NCBI GenBank assembly: GCA_023525975.1 | Contig: CM042038.1 | Span: forward strand, 8,061,272 to 8,125,271 | Origin: Smallanthus sonchifolius | Lineage: Eukaryota; Streptophyta; Magnoliopsida; Asterales; Asteraceae | Reading direction: 5' to 3' | Length of the DNA: 64,000 nt | Part shown: positions 45,766 to 58,559 of the stretch, one piece after another | Numbering within the stretch: the stretch's first letter is position 1 | Layout of the letters: the number at the start of each line of letters is the position of its first letter | The notes under the pieces: model-generated | Told to the model about the DNA's origin: nothing | The model's database searches: none | The model's input: the letters and a program-made list of their open reading frames with translations, nothing else | Translations under genes and position numbers: made by a program

Positions 45766-48594
45766 TAGTGGTGTACAAAAAAACCGGTTTTTTTTTAACC
45801 CGGTCCAAACCGACAAACCGGTTTGGCTTAAACCGGTTTGGGTCAAACCGGTTCGGGTTGCCCAAAAACCGCCGGTTTGAAACCGGTTTGGAGATTTCAG
45901 GAGGCGATCGGTTTAGGAACCGGTTCAACCAAACCGGTTTGATAAACCGGTTTTTGAGCTAGGCAAAAAATAGCCGTTGGGGTCGATTTTGGCCGTTTTT
46001 TTGGAGTTTTTTGCACCCTTAAAACACTACAAATAGGTGGGGGGTGTTTAGGGTTGATCACACCTCTCTTTACACTCTCTAATCTCTAAAACCACTCTTT
46101 AACCGCTCAAAAACGCTCTCTAAACTCTCTCTAAACTAAAAAAAAAAGCATGGCAAGTTTTGGTGATGGTGGTTCCTCAAACGAAGTTACCGTTGTGGAA
46201 ATTCGAGCAACAACGAGAAATCCGGCAATTTGGTGCAATTACGATCTATGTTTGTTGTCAAACGGGAAGGAACGTGCTCGGTGCAAGATGTGTGGTGCGT
46301 TTTTGGGGAAAGATTCAAACACTAGTTTGAAAATGCATATGGAAAAATCTTGCCCGTCATTGAAGGGAATTCCAAGTGAAGGTCAAGCCTCGATGACAAG
46401 CGAAGGAGGAATTTGGAACTTTGATCCAAATATTGTTCGCGATCGAATGACGAGGTTAGTGATTCAAGAAGGATTGCCGTTCAACCACTTTGACAATCCG
46501 CGCTTGACAAGGATGATTCAAGAGACACTCCAACCTCGTTATCACTAAGTAAGTCGCACAACCCTTAGACGAGATTGTATAAAAATGTGGAAAAAAGCAA
46601 AAAAAGAATTAATTTTGGGTTTTGAAAATTTGCAAACCGGTGTAAACTTAACCACCGATGTTTGGTCGGCTCCACATGGTATACCCGATTCGTACCTTTG
46701 TGTTACCGAGCATTGGGTTGATCCCAATACGTGGCAAATGATGAAGCGTACAATCGCTTTTGACTTGTTTGAATATCCACACACCGGCGAAAATTTATTT
46801 TATATATTGGATGGTGTTATTAACGAATTTAAATTACAAAATAAACTTTTTTCAATGTCTTTTGATAATGCATCTAATAATACAAATGCGGTTCAAAAAC
46901 TAAAAATTAAATATAAACTCGTTTGCAACGGCGTTTTTTTCCATAGTCGATGTGTCGCACACATCATTAACTTGGCGGTGCAAGCTGGGCTTGCAATTGA
47001 AGAGGTTTCAAACTTAACATATACTTTTCGACAAATGCTTAAAGATATTTTTAGTAACAGAAAAAGATACCATGATTATATTAAATTTTGTCGTGATACA
47101 ATTGGGACGTCGAGACAAGATGAAACTCGACTTATATTATGTTTTATAGCGCTTTACGACAAAGAGAAACTTTAGAACTATTTCATGATATGCTTGCATC
47201 AAAACCTCGTCGTAAAATTCAAAAGTTTCCGTCTCCAAATTGGGATATTTTAAAAGACGTAACCGAATTGCTTGAAGTTTTTAAAACCGCCACCACTTTT
47301 TTATCCGGTGTTTATTATCCCACAAGTCCATTAACACTAAAAAAAATATATTTAATGGCTAACAAGTTGTCTGAGCTTGAAAATAAAAGCGATCTTTTTA
47401 CAAAAATGATAGAACCGATGAAAGAAAAATTAGTGAAATATTTTAAAGAAATGCCTCCCGTTATAACTTGCGCCGCCGCGTTAAACCCTACCATAAATGT
47501 TTACGGGGTTGAAACCTTGATTGATAGAATTACTTACGCTTTGAATTTGGATAGTGAAGACATCCATTTTGCACAAGGCACAAAAACATATTTTAACAAA
47601 TGTTTACAAGATTTATTTGATGTTTATTTACATAAATATGGTACAACTCCGACTCCACATGATACAATGGGTACATCATCAAGTGGTACATCGAGAGATG
47701 TTAATTTGAATTTATATAACGAAATGTTAAATGAATTTAGTAAACAGGCTCGAGGTACCACCCCGAGTAGCGAACTCGGAAGGTATATTGGCGCAAACTT
47801 TTTAGCGTTTATGCCTCCTACCGTTTTTGAAGATTTTGATATTTTGGCATGGTGGAAAACAAACGAAGCTTCGTTTCCGATTCTTTCCGCCATGGCCCGT
47901 GATGTACTAACCGTCCAAGCTTCCACGGTAGCTTCGGAATCTGCGTTTTCTTTTAGTGGCAGGGTATTATCGATACGAAGGACTAGACTCGCACCCCTAG
48001 CGATGGAAATGTGCATTTGCTTGAAGGACCATTTGGATGCGATGGATATGATACAAGACCAAACTTCTCTCGAAGATGAAATTCAAGCCGAAGAAGTCAT
48101 ACAAAACAACGAGGTTGATCTTGGAATATCCGAACCCGTCACGGATGAAGAACTAGCCGAAGATGCAAGGCTACGAAGCTCTAGTTCCGAAGACAACGCA
48201 CAAGAATAATCAATCAATATTCCAAAAAATAAAACGTTGAACTTAATGTTTTATATTTGTTATATTTTTTGTAATTTTTTACAATTTTATTTTGTCATGT
48301 TTTTTAATTTCCGAACTTTCCAAATATTAATAAACGTTGAACTTTATGTTTTAATTTTGTTATATTTTATTATGGATTTTATATTAAAAATATAAAATTT
48401 ATTTGGATTTTTTTTTTATAAAAACCGGTTTAAAACCTACCCGAACCGGTTTGACCGGTTTACATATTTCCATTACTCGAACCGGTTTAACCCGAACCGG
48501 TTTGGGCCCAAACCGGTTTTGACTTTTCGTTGACCAAACCGGTTCGGGTCGGGTTGAACCGGTTTGGGTTAAAAAACCGATTTGTGCACCACTA
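45766..48594 (+). mobile_element. Full-length hAT transposon (2.83 kb) with broken transposase
   Basis: TIRs: TAGTGGTGTACAAAAAAACC at the left, inverse of AAACCGATTTGTGCACCACTA at the right. The 8-bp sequence CTGGCTCG is repeated exactly on both sides (45758-45765 and 48595-48602). Both subterminal regions (45780-45960 and 48420-48575) are crowded with AAACCGGTTT motifs, probably transposase-binding sites. The transposase gene lies between. An intact target duplication suggests a fairly recent insertion. Confidence 0.93.
46150..48209 (+). pseudogene. hAT transposase with BED zinc finger, disrupted
   Basis: Three segments together cover a nearly complete hAT transposase. 46150-46548: BED-type zinc finger (AIWCNYDLC, RARCKMCGAFLG, TSLKMHMEKSC) and start of the core. 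46585-47175: catalytic core beginning (LTTDVWSAPHGIPDSYLCVT, FSMSFDNASNNTNAV, SRCVAHIINLAVQAGL). 47139-48209: rest of core plus C-terminal dimerisation domain (FEDFDILAWWKTNEASFPIL, STVASESAFSFSGRVLS). An in-frame TAA at 46546-46548 splits the first two segments. A frameshift near 47128-47135, apparently a deletion of about 10 bases, removes the conserved Arg-Trp-Asn region and separates the last two. So this copy should make no working enzyme. Confidence 0.9.
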
Positions 48595-48602
48595 CTGGCT
48601 CG

Positions 48603-48685
48603 GATCAACTTTGAAGTGCATCCTCAAAACAATAAACCTACACAATATTCATTAAAAATAATCATATAATTACAAGGAATCTATA
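48603..48685. other. Spacer between hAT and Helitron
   Basis: AT-rich, no feature. Confidence 0.4.
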
Positions 48686-48982
48686 TCTATACTATATAAT
48701 AAATAAAAGTTTTAGAATAACACTTGTCAGTCACACATTAATTCTTAAAAAAAATTTGTCGTATCTCTCTACTATTAAATAATAATGATTTCTATAATTA
48801 CTTTTATAAAACGTTTTTTATTTTAAAAAAATAGGATTTTTCATAAAACTTTTTTTTAATTAGAACACTTCTTAATTATTTTTATAATAAACATTTTTAG
48901 AATTTATAAATTTTCATAAAAACTGATGTTTTATAACAAGTTGTATTTATTCAACCCATGTAATACATGAGTTTTAACCTAG
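48686..48982 (+). mobile_element. Non-autonomous Helitron, family A, copy 2 (short)
   Basis: Begins TCTATACTATATAATAAA at 48686, preceded by A. Ends CTAG at 48979-48982, followed by T. The hairpin CATGTA-A-TACATG (about 48957-48969) lies about 10 nt inside the 3' end. 297 bp, no open frame. Same 5' end as the elements at 3862-4285 and 61677-62078; the interior differs. Confidence 0.8.
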
Positions 48983-50419
48983 TATAACTATATAAAAAAT
49001 AGTATTACCCTGATATAATATTAGTTGTTTAAAAGTTGTAATTGCTTAGAAACTGAAAAATAATACTAACACTCTCAAATATAATTCCATATTATAACAA
49101 TGGATTTTCAGAGAATTAAACATAAGACAACTTTACACGTCTATTCATAATCTATTTTTTTCCCTAAAATATATACACTTGCAATAAGACCCAAAATATG
49201 TGTGAAGAGTTTTATATATATTCCAAAAATCATACTTCTTAACGAATATGTAAATTACAGTTTTTGTAAACGTGTTTTTGTAAAATAGCATTTATACTTT
49301 TTGTAATACTTAAAATAAATGGTAATAAATGAATACACCTTTAGCATTTGTTGTATACGTATATAGCAGCCAATTTATACGAGCAAAAAATATCCTGCAA
49401 TTTAAAAAACCTCTACAAAATTCCAAATCGAATTAAATGAATAAATATATTATGTGTTTTAATAAACTGAATTAAATGAATAATTTTTCATAAAGTTTTC
49501 AAGTATTATAGATTAAATATAAATAAATGTTTACAGAAAGAAGATGACTGGATATTATTGAGCATAGCAAGCACCTTTTCAAGTCCCAATTACAAAGAAA
49601 ATTTAGTGATGATGTATAGTATTTCTAAACTTTAGTATTGTATTGTGTCTTTATTTCATGCACATAAATACATTAAACTTTTTTTTCTAACAACAAATTT
49701 TTTCTCCAAAATACCACCTAAACCTATCACTTATGGAATTTAAACTCGCACCACTTTTATGGAGGGTAATCACCAATGTCACTAACTAAACCAGAAGGTC
49801 ATAGAAAAATACATTAAACTAATGCTTATATTTTGTTAGATTTCATATGGATCAAGTATAAAAATCATGCAAAAGTATATTGTTAAAAGAAGTGGATCAC
49901 CAAACGTATTTGCAAAAATTGTACTTTATTCCAAAGTTAGTGACCACAAGCAGAATAATCGTTTTGAAGGTTTGAATCGGATCTTTGGGGCAAGGGTATG
50001 CTATGATACCATTTTATTAAGATTAAAAATAATCACTAAAACCTTGCCTACTTCATAGTTCAATGAAACCGGAATAACATAATATGAATCGACTAAACCA
50101 TCGGTTTAGACCTGTTCGACCATGGAGGATTTTCTTTAACCAATGTTAGAACTAGAAAGAAAATGTTTTGAGTATGCATTTTTGAAAGTAGGGGTGAGCA
50201 AAATAACACACAAATCTAACCCAAACATCGGTTAGCATACCCATAGCTGAACCGAATCCAATCTAAAAATCGATTAATTGAAAACGATGGGTAAATTCAA
50301 AGCAACAAAGCCATTTGATGTTCATGCTCATATCCATAAATTCAAAAGAGGATTGACAAATATGAAAAGATATATTGACCATCTATCTATCAATTGCACC
50401 AAAAAAGGGCATTACATTT
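48983..50419. other. AT-rich intergenic DNA
   Basis: No gene seen. The last 50-150 bases are probably the 3' UTR of the minus-strand DNL zinc-finger gene. Confidence 0.35.
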
Positions 50420-51640
50420 TCAAGACTTTGTCATTCCAACCAGATCCTCAAGTGTAAAATTCAAAGTGTCTGAATTTCCTTTCTTAACTTCCTCGCCGCG
50501 AGCAGCCAAGATGTCCTCAATACTCCCTTTCTCACCAAAAATCCCCAAGTGATCCGCGATCAGGTGGTAGTTATTACAACCACTGCATCGTGCCACTACC
50601 ACACCCTTCTCATAAGATTCACGAGAAATCGTCTTCACTGATCTTGTTTCACAGACTTTGCAGGTGAACATCATGGCAAGATCATGTCTAGGTGATACCT
50701 TTAATTCAGATTTAGCAGTGAATGTGATCTCACTGTTGACTGCAGGACTATCAGCAGTCACTGCGTTTTCAAGTGATTCTGAACTCGACGCTTCATGTTC
50801 TATGGCGGTTTTCACAGTCGGATTGCAGGTTTCTGAAAGTGTTCGGGTTTGTCTTTTACAGAATTGTTCACCACGAAGGAACGAATGAACAGAAGGAAGA
50901 AACTGCAGTGATGAATCTGAGCATTATCACATCAAAATTCAACAAAATTAACATCATATTATCTTACTATCGATAACCACACACAATTACAGTTAAAGTT
51001 TATCCCCAATGTCCCCAGAAAACGATCAAACAACGATTGAATGAGAAATAATTCCACAAAATTAACATCATAATTAAACGATTACAGTTATCACCTCATA
51101 ATTCAACAAATTAACATAAAATTATCTTATAACCGATAACCACACACAATTACAATTACAATTACAGTTTATCCCCAATCTCCCGAGCAAAAGATCAAAC
51201 AACGATTGCACGATCAATAATTCAACAAATTAACATCAAATTATCTTATAATCGATAAATTACAATCACATTTTATCCCCAATATCCCGAGCAAGAGATG
51301 AAACAACGATTGCACGATCAATTCAACAAAACTAACATCAAATTATCTTATAATCAATAACCGCACACAGTTATCATTACAGTTTATTCTCAATCTAAAT
51401 TTCTACAAGAGAAAACGTAAACTGAAAGCTAGAGTTCATTCGTTTTGAACGGAAAAATGTAAAATCGATTGAATCAGTATGTATGAAGAGGATCGTGTCC
51501 TAGGGTTTCAATCAGTTGTAAGTTCGTTCGTGATCATAGAGATTGAAAGAGAGCTGACCGTTACGGAAGGAGATGTGAGGTTGCCTGCTGCTGCTAGTGA
51601 AGAGAGAGAGTAATCGCCTCTGCATCCTCCACGCCGGCAT
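50420..51640 (-). CDS. DNL-type zinc-finger protein (Hep1/Zim17-like mtHsp70 escort)
   Basis: Predicted 192 aa from two exons: 51640-51559 and 50916-50420, total 579 bp. Proteins of this family bind mitochondrial (or plastid) Hsp70, keep it soluble and so support protein import. The N-terminus MPAWRMQRRLLSLFTSSSR is rich in Arg, Leu and Ser without acids, a typical mitochondrial presequence. The zinc finger has FTCKVCETRSVKTIS with Cys 113 and 116, and VVARCSGCNNYHLIADHLGI with Cys 138 and 141. The signature DNL reads DHL here. FGEKGSIEDIL follows, typical of the family. The first exon and its junction (AACG|GTCAG to CTCAG|ATTC) are my inference; they join in frame. The intron 50917-51558 carries a tandem repeat. 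Arabidopsis ZR3-like proteins are the nearest I recall. Confidence 0.85.
50960..51390. repeat. Tandem repeat in the intron of the Hep1-like gene
   Basis: About four diverged copies of a roughly 105-110-bp unit with ATAACCACACACAATTACA, TTTATCCCCAAT, CGATCAAACAACGATTG and AACATCAAATTATCTTATAA. They fill most of the intron. Confidence 0.75.
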
Positions 51641-52345
51641 GACCAGTGTCAAATAAATAATCTGCTCTGCAAGTAATGATCTGATTTAAGGTGAAGGTAA
51701 AGTCTATGGGGTTATAAAGTCAAACTGCCGAAGCTTAAGGACCAAGTTTAGAAGAATAAGTTACAATAATCGTCCCTTGATTATATGACGATTGTATATA
51801 TCGTCCCCAAGTTTTGTTGCATTCTTTAAATAACAGAGTTGATAAGACACTTTAACAATTTAGCTTCTTCACAATCAGCAAGTAACAATTGTGTTTAACA
51901 AGTGTGTTTGGTAAAAAAAAATTTTTGACATCTTAATAAACTTTGATTAGATCAAAAATAAAAAGATGATTACAATAAAGTGTCAGGTAAACGGGTAACA
52001 AGCTGCGCCGTAAAATTTGGATGGTAAAACTAATTCTAGTAAAAACAAATCTTTGGGTCTTAGGGGCCGAAAAATTATTAAGCATGACCCGCTGCTGAAC
52101 CCTGTTTAGTAATTGCACAGCCTCCCAGGCTAAGAAACCAGACGTATCAAATACAAACACAGAAAGTAATTTCACCATGACAAGTTGTGATTTTTTAGGG
52201 TTTTTATTTGATTTTAGATTATTGTTGGAAGATTGCAATTCCAGGTTCTGCTCTCCTAATCGTTCCAACTGAAATCATGATTCAGGGGGTCGATTATGTT
52301 GTTGTTCACCCGGGTCAGTTCGTTGTTTATGTGAGGGCTTAGAAC
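51641..52345. other. Promoter region and spacer
   Basis: Upstream of the Hep1-like gene. The minus-strand frame at 51933-52268 (111 codons) has no recognisable motif and may be chance or a fragment. Nothing else seen. Confidence 0.3.
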
Positions 52346-52349
52346 ACAC

Positions 52350-52514
52350 TATTTTGCTCCCTGACACTAACCCTGTTAAATATTTCAGTTAAAATTAAAG
52401 ACATTTTGATAATTTTTCAGTTGTATATATATAATCTTACAACGTGAAATTACCAAAATGACTTTAATTTTAACTGAAATATTTAAATGAGTTAGTGTCA
52501 GGGAGTAAAATGAC
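52350..52514. repeat. Near-palindromic hairpin MITE
   Basis: ATTTTGCTCCCTGACACTAA at the left is mirrored by TTAGTGTCAGGGAGTAAAAT at the right. Complementarity continues inward for about 70 nt (TATTTCAGTTAAAATTAAAG / CTTTAATTTTAACTGAAATA), leaving a short loop. RNA from here would fold into a long hairpin. Confidence 0.75.
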
Positions 52515-52893
52515 AACAAAATAATAACTTGAACGAGTGTTTTAGTTATTTTCAAACTATTTAAGAAAAAGAGTTAAAATAGCCAAACAATAGAAACAAA
52601 AACGAAGTTTACTAAAAAAAAAAAATCATCAATTTAACCTCACCCACTCAGATACACCGACTGTCAAAAAAAAAAAATATTATTACATGAAGACGGCTAA
52701 AACCACAAAAACCCTAAATAACACCTTAACGGAAATCAGCACATTGCTTCAGTCAGTTTCCGTCATCGTCCAATGAAATACAAAATCCCCTCAACTTGAA
52801 GGCTCCACCAAAAATAAGATCCAATTCTTAACACCATCTCTTTCCTTCAATCTTTCAATTCGCATCTACAATTAGCAAGCACGCATCTTCAAG

Positions 52894-53566
52894 GTAATCT
52901 ATCCGTTCCCTTAATCAATGTAGCGCTGATTTTGGTTAGATGAATTGTTACAGTGAATCGGAAACTGCAATCGGAAGCTTGATAGATTTGTATCCTACTC
53001 GAATTGAATATGCTAGGGTTTCAAAATTTGTATGCTCAATTCCTTTTTGATTTTTGACTTTATGCATAATATAACTTGTTAGGGCTTGTTCTTCAGGTCT
53101 GAGTATTACTGTTAGTTGTATACAAATATATGGAGTAAAGAACGAACAAATTGACGGTTTACTTGATCAATTTGGAAACTCATTATTGATTATCCATACT
53201 TACAAAGTTTTAAGGTCAGATGGGGTGTTTTTAAACTGTAAACTGTATATAAATTATGAAATTTTTGAATAAATTTGATAATTGCATTTAGTTAAACACG
53301 CGATGAAATCAATATGTTGAAAATAACAGTAGGTTCACGGATTGATCTCGGAATTCGAAATGTCCTCTTACATATTTATAAAGACTGTAACTTCATCCTA
53401 AAAGTATATGCTTTCATTTTTTTATAGCTAATGAAACTGATGAGTTCATACCTAGTGTCCTAGTTCTATTTTTGACTTGCAAAAGAGAGCAATTTGTTTA
53501 CTTATAATAATTCCCTTTTTAAGGTGGTCAGTGGTGTGGTTGTAATGTTTTTGCTTTGTATTGTAG
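52894..53566 (+). other. 5'-UTR intron of MTB
   Basis: A leader exon (about 52800-52893) ends CTTCAAG before GTAATC, and an acceptor TTGTAG at 53561-53566 precedes the short second leader part and the start codon at 53588. Splicing is inferred from signals. Confidence 0.55.
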
Positions 53567-53587
53567 TATAGATTGGAGGGATATTGA

Positions 53588-56500
53588 ATGGGTTCACCTG
53601 AACGTGCAAAAGGTTATGTGAAAAGGGATGTAGAAGATAGTTCAGGTGGCAAAGATGATGAAACATGGGAAGCGGATGAGAGAAGAAAGCGGAGGTCAGG
53701 AAAGTCAAAGCAATCGGGAAGTGGAGAGGAAAATGAAGGAGTGGAAAATAGTGGAAGAAAGGAGAAAAGTGAGAGTAGAAAGAGACCAAGTGGCGCCAGC
53801 AAGGCGGTTAGTGAGGAGGATGATTATGAGTCACGAAAAGAATCACGGGCAAAACAAATGAAAAAGAAACAAGAAGAGAGTGCTTTGGAGTCGTTAAGCA
53901 ATTGGTATCAAGACAGAGAGGGTGAAAACCGGCATGATGGTGGAGAAAGAAGTGAGAGAAGAAAATCAAGTTCTAAGTTGACTGACCGTGAGAGTTCTCA
54001 AAGCAGAAGTAAGGTTAAAGATGAAAGATTGCATGATGTAGAGCTGCAGGAAAAGAGTTCAAGAAAGGAAGGAAGAAATCCAAGAAAAAGGTGGGATGAT
54101 GCAGATATTGCTAACAAGGTAGAAGAAAACAATAATTATGGGGGGAAATCTGATAAAAAGACTGGCCACAGTGAAGGTGATAAAAGTCTTAGACACCATG
54201 AGAAGGATGAGAAAAGAAGTGAAATTGATAAGGTTAAGAGTAAGGGTGATATACAAGTTCAGAATGATGAAAATCCCACAAATCATGATGACATGTCAGG
54301 TAAGGATAAAATTGATACAGTTGAAAGATCCTATAATGCTGAAGAGGATGGTAGCACAAGGATAAGGGACAGGGGTAAAAAAGACATTAACCGCTCCACA
54401 AGGTCCAGGACACCTGAGAGAAGTACAAGACGCCACCATGAAGGTGAGTACAGTGAATTGGATTCGGACAAAAGTGGTAGCTACCGAAGGAAGGATCTAG
54501 AAAAAGACAGTTATAGAGATGAAAGATCAAGAGGAAGAGATGACAGCTGGAAAAGAAGACAGGAAGTAAAAGACGGTGATGCCCCTTATGACTACACTCT
54601 AGACTGGGAGTCACCTTCACAAAGACGTGGTCGTGATCGGGCCGACCCGGAAAGACATATGGGTCGGGCCAGTGGTAGAAAAGACGGGAACAGGACCTAT
54701 GATGTGATAGAGATTGAAACTAAACCTTATGATGATTATGGGAGGAAAAATGAAGTTAGTGAACAATCTGATACAAAACCAGGGCCAAATGATGAGTATT
54801 ATAATATTACAAGAAATGCTGATGATCAATATGCTGAAGATTCAAAAGATCGATATGGAGATGATAGGAACATGGATGATACTGAGGGCGGAAAAGCTAA
54901 AGGGCAACGTGGTAATTTACCCAACCGCCCAAGTAGCGGCTGGCAAGGACAGTCTTCAAGTAGTCATTCTCTAGGTGTTAAAGGTAACCCCAGAATGGGG
55001 AGAGGTGGAAGGGTACGGCCCACAGGGAGAGACGGTCAACAAGTTAACATGCAAGTGCCAATGATGGGTTCACCTTTTGGACCTCTCGGGATGCCACCAC
55101 CTGGCGGTTTGCAACCACTTGCTCCTACCATGTCACCTGGTCCAGGTCCTTCTATGTCTCCGGCTGTATTTATGCCACCATTTTCTCCTCCCGTTGTTTG
55201 GCCAGGAGTTCCACCTGGTCTTCCAGGTGTTGTTCCACCTGGCGGGCCATCAGGTCCCAGATTTCCTCCGAATATAGGGACCCCACAAAACCCCACTATG
55301 TTTTTCAACCAACAGGGACCCATAAGAGGAATGCCTCCAAACATGCTGGGTCCAGGTTTTAACCCTCTAGGACCCATGGGCCGTGGGCAGCAACAGGACA
55401 AGGGACCCGGTGGGTGGGTCCCTCCTAGAAATAACGGGCCACCTGGTAAAGCTCCATCTAGAGGAGAACAAAATGATTATTCCCAAAATTTTGTTGACAC
55501 TGGTATGAGACCCCAGAATTTTATTAGGGAATTAGAACTCACTAGTGTTGTTGAAGATTATCCAAAGCTTCGGGAGCTTATACAGAAAAAAGATGAAATT
55601 GTTGCTGGTTCCGCTTCTGCCCCCATGTATTACAAGTGTGATCTGCGTGAACAAGTTTTATCGCCTGAGTTTTTTGGAACCAAGTTTGATGTTATTCTTA
55701 TCGACCCACCGTGGGAGGAATATGTTCATCGGGCCCCTGGTGTCAGTGATCATATGGAGTATTGGACTTTTGAGGAAATAATGAATCTCAAGATTGAGGT
55801 ATTTATATAAATTGTCACTCTTGTCTTTTTTTTCTTAAAGAGCATAAACATTTTGCTTGTCTATTAGGGTTTTGTTTATTTTTTTGTTTGGCATTTATGG
55901 ACCTTTGATGAAAGCATACTATGTTTCACCTTGCTTCAGCAATGCCACACCTTTAATTGATGGTTCATAATCAGCATCACCTATAATTTGATTTTGTAGC
56001 TTTTGTTCCTAAGAGATCTCGTAATGCCACTTCCATATTTATAATTGATGTGTTTGCGCTAATGTATCACAAACATATCCCAAATTGTAATGCAGGATAA
56101 CTGTCATGATTATTGACGCAATGGTCAAAAAAGGTTTTCAAAACATTTTTGATTTTAACTTGAAAATATTTAATACCCACTTGATATTCTCTATTTTCTG
56201 TCTACACAATAAATACCGTGTATCCATTTTTACTTATTATCATTATTATTTTTTTTTAATTCTTAATGTCATAACTTCTAAAAACGTTATTTGTTTCTCC
56301 CTTCAGGCAATAGCGGACACACCATGTTTTGTTTTCCTCTGGGTTGGTGATGGAGTCGGCCTTGAGCAGGGTCGGCAATGTCTAAAGAAGGTATAGATGG
56401 TGTCAAAACAGACCTATTTTTATGTTTTTTATTTAGTTTTATTTTTTTATAATTTGAATCCACTAGTAATCTTCTGGATTGATCACTGGTCAAACTTTAA

Positions 56501-58293
56501 TAATTTTGTTTTTCATTGTATTACTGTAGTGGGGCTTCCGTAGGTGTGAGGATATATGTTGGGTGAAAACCAACAAAACCACTGCAACACCTGGATTGCG
56601 CCATGATTCACATACTTTATTTCAGCGTTCAAAGGTTGGCTGTTTTGTTTGTTTTTTATTTTCCCCCTTTTAACCCTTCAGGTGAAACCAAAGTTATATT
56701 ACAAAATATTGACTGCTAATTTATCTGTTATATTTATTAAGGAGCACTGTTTGATGGGTATAAAAGGAACTGTTAGGCGCAGCACTGATGGTCACATAAT
56801 TCATGCCAACATTGATACAGATGTAATAATTGCTGAAGAGCCTCCATACGGTCAGTATTTTATGATGTTTTCTGGTTTCTTTTTTCACAAACTGTTCAAA
56901 ATTAAGTGCTTTATTTATGGAATTATTTGGGTCCTTAGGATTTCTTTATTATTCGTTGTCTGTAAAAGATGTTTTAGTTATCTTAATAATCTTAAAGTTA
57001 GTTAACCATTTTACTTAAAATACATGTCAAGTCAAATTTTGCTTGACATACTCATTTTCTCAACCTTTCACCAATGGAAATGCAGGCTCTACTGCAAAAC
57101 CTGAAGATATGTACCGAATTATTGAGCATTTTTCACTTGGTCGCCGTAGGCTCGAGCTTTTCGGTGAAGATCATAATATACGGGCTGGCTGGTTGACTGT
57201 TGGTAAAGACCTGTCCTCTTCAAATTTCAACTCTGAGGTACTGTTTTTTTCCCTTGTATATATTTTAATTGTTTCTGAACTTAAAATGATGAAGAAATAC
57301 AATAATCAAAGATGCCTACCCTTGATATAATAATTAAAAATTGTTGAATAAGAGTACAGAAAGAGAGATCAATATATGTTCTTGAATCTTGACAATTAAC
57401 ATTGACTTATCTAGATTGATGAATTGTTTATGGATAGTTGTTTGTGGTAGATCACTTTACCATCCACCATGGAAAAGGTCAAATGAGTCAATAATCTTGG
57501 TCAACTAAATTTGCTTGTAATTTTGGGTTTGGATTAACAGAAGTCATATTGTTGCCTTGTTGATGATAAACGACTTGGTGTCAAAACGGGTAATCTTGGT
57601 AAAGATCGGGTTGGGTTGACCCAAAAACACCTTTTATCCATTCCTTTTATACAAGTGTTTTAAATATGATTACAAATCTTATACCATCATTACAATATTT
57701 ATCCATTATTTTACAAAATTTAAACCCATTTGGCATGTTCCCTTTTTAACTATTTTTTTTTGTTTTGGCTCATTTGACTTGTTACCTATCAAACATATCT
57801 GAAATTGACCCATTCATAACCTGATGATATAAATGTATTATATTCTGTTTTTTTGAAAATATAGGGGTATGTTCGTAATTTTATGGATAAGGATGGGAAA
57901 GTATGGCAAGGAGGAGGAGGAAGAAACCCGCCACCAGAAGCCGGTCATCTCGTTCTGACGACTCCAGACATTGAAGCTCTGAGGCCAAAATCACCAATGA
58001 AAAACCAACTCCAAATGCAGCAGCAGTCGCAACAGTCGAATACCATATCCCTTACGCCAGGTGGCGCTGGCAACAAGAGGCCAGCTGGCAACGACCCGAT
58101 GATCCACAATGGACCAGTAATGAACCAAGACGCATCTGGCTCTAACATCCCAGTTCCGGCTCCGTGGGGTCCGCCTATGGGTTCCAATGAAGGGGTTTTC
58201 GATAATATGTATGGGTATAACGGTCCTTTTGGACCCATGAATGGTGACTACATGGATTTTGAAAATCAGAGAGCCATGAACAACATGATGTAG
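53588..58293 (+). CDS. MTB: MTB, METTL14-type subunit of the mRNA m6A methyltransferase
   Basis: Predicted 1029 aa from six coding exons: 53588-55798, 56307-56390, 56530-56634, 56742-56850, 57086-57237, 57865-58293 (3090 bp). With MTA it forms the nuclear complex that writes N6-methyladenosine on mRNA. The N-terminal about 400 residues are extremely charged (Lys/Arg/Glu/Asp/Ser, many RS, RD and EE runs), as in the Arabidopsis protein. A Gly/Pro/Met-rich segment follows (about 480-640). The MT-A70 domain (about 655-900) has KFDVILIDPPWEEYVHRAPG with DPPW at 706-709, FVFLWVGDGVGLEQGRQCLK, EHCLMGIKGTVRRSTDG, and EHFSLGRRRLELFGEDHNIR then GWLTVGKDLSSSNF. The tail is Gln/Asn/Gly/Pro-rich, ending FENQRAMNNMM. 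Arabidopsis MTB (EMB1691) matches this layout. The DPPW is present although METTL14-type subunits are thought not to be catalytic. No damage seen. Confidence 0.94.
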
Positions 58294-58558
58294 CTTATAA
58301 CAATTTTTAAATCGGTTATTTATCTTATATTTATTTCAATAATTGTAGATCTGACCAAGTAGAAATAGTGGGATGATCTTCACAAAGATCTTTGACTTTG
58401 TTGAAGTCAAAAGTTTCATTAATTGACTACATTTGGCATTAGTAATCCTCGACCACGACTTGTGCCCAACATAGAACATTTCTTAGTTGGTAAAGTGATT
58501 GTCTTGTCCTCTGTCACTGATTCCTATGTTTATTTCAGTTTTGCCCTTTAATAACGAG
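58294..58558. other. 3' UTR of MTB and spacer
   Basis: No separate gene. Confidence 0.4.
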
Positions 58559-58559
58559 G

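Noticed and set aside
51933..52268. 111-codon minus-strand frame
   Set aside because: No motif or recognisable relative and no splice context; kept only as a note in the spacer.
55036..55401. 121-codon minus-strand frame opposite MTB
   Set aside because: Shadow of the Gly/Pro/Met-rich MTB segment.
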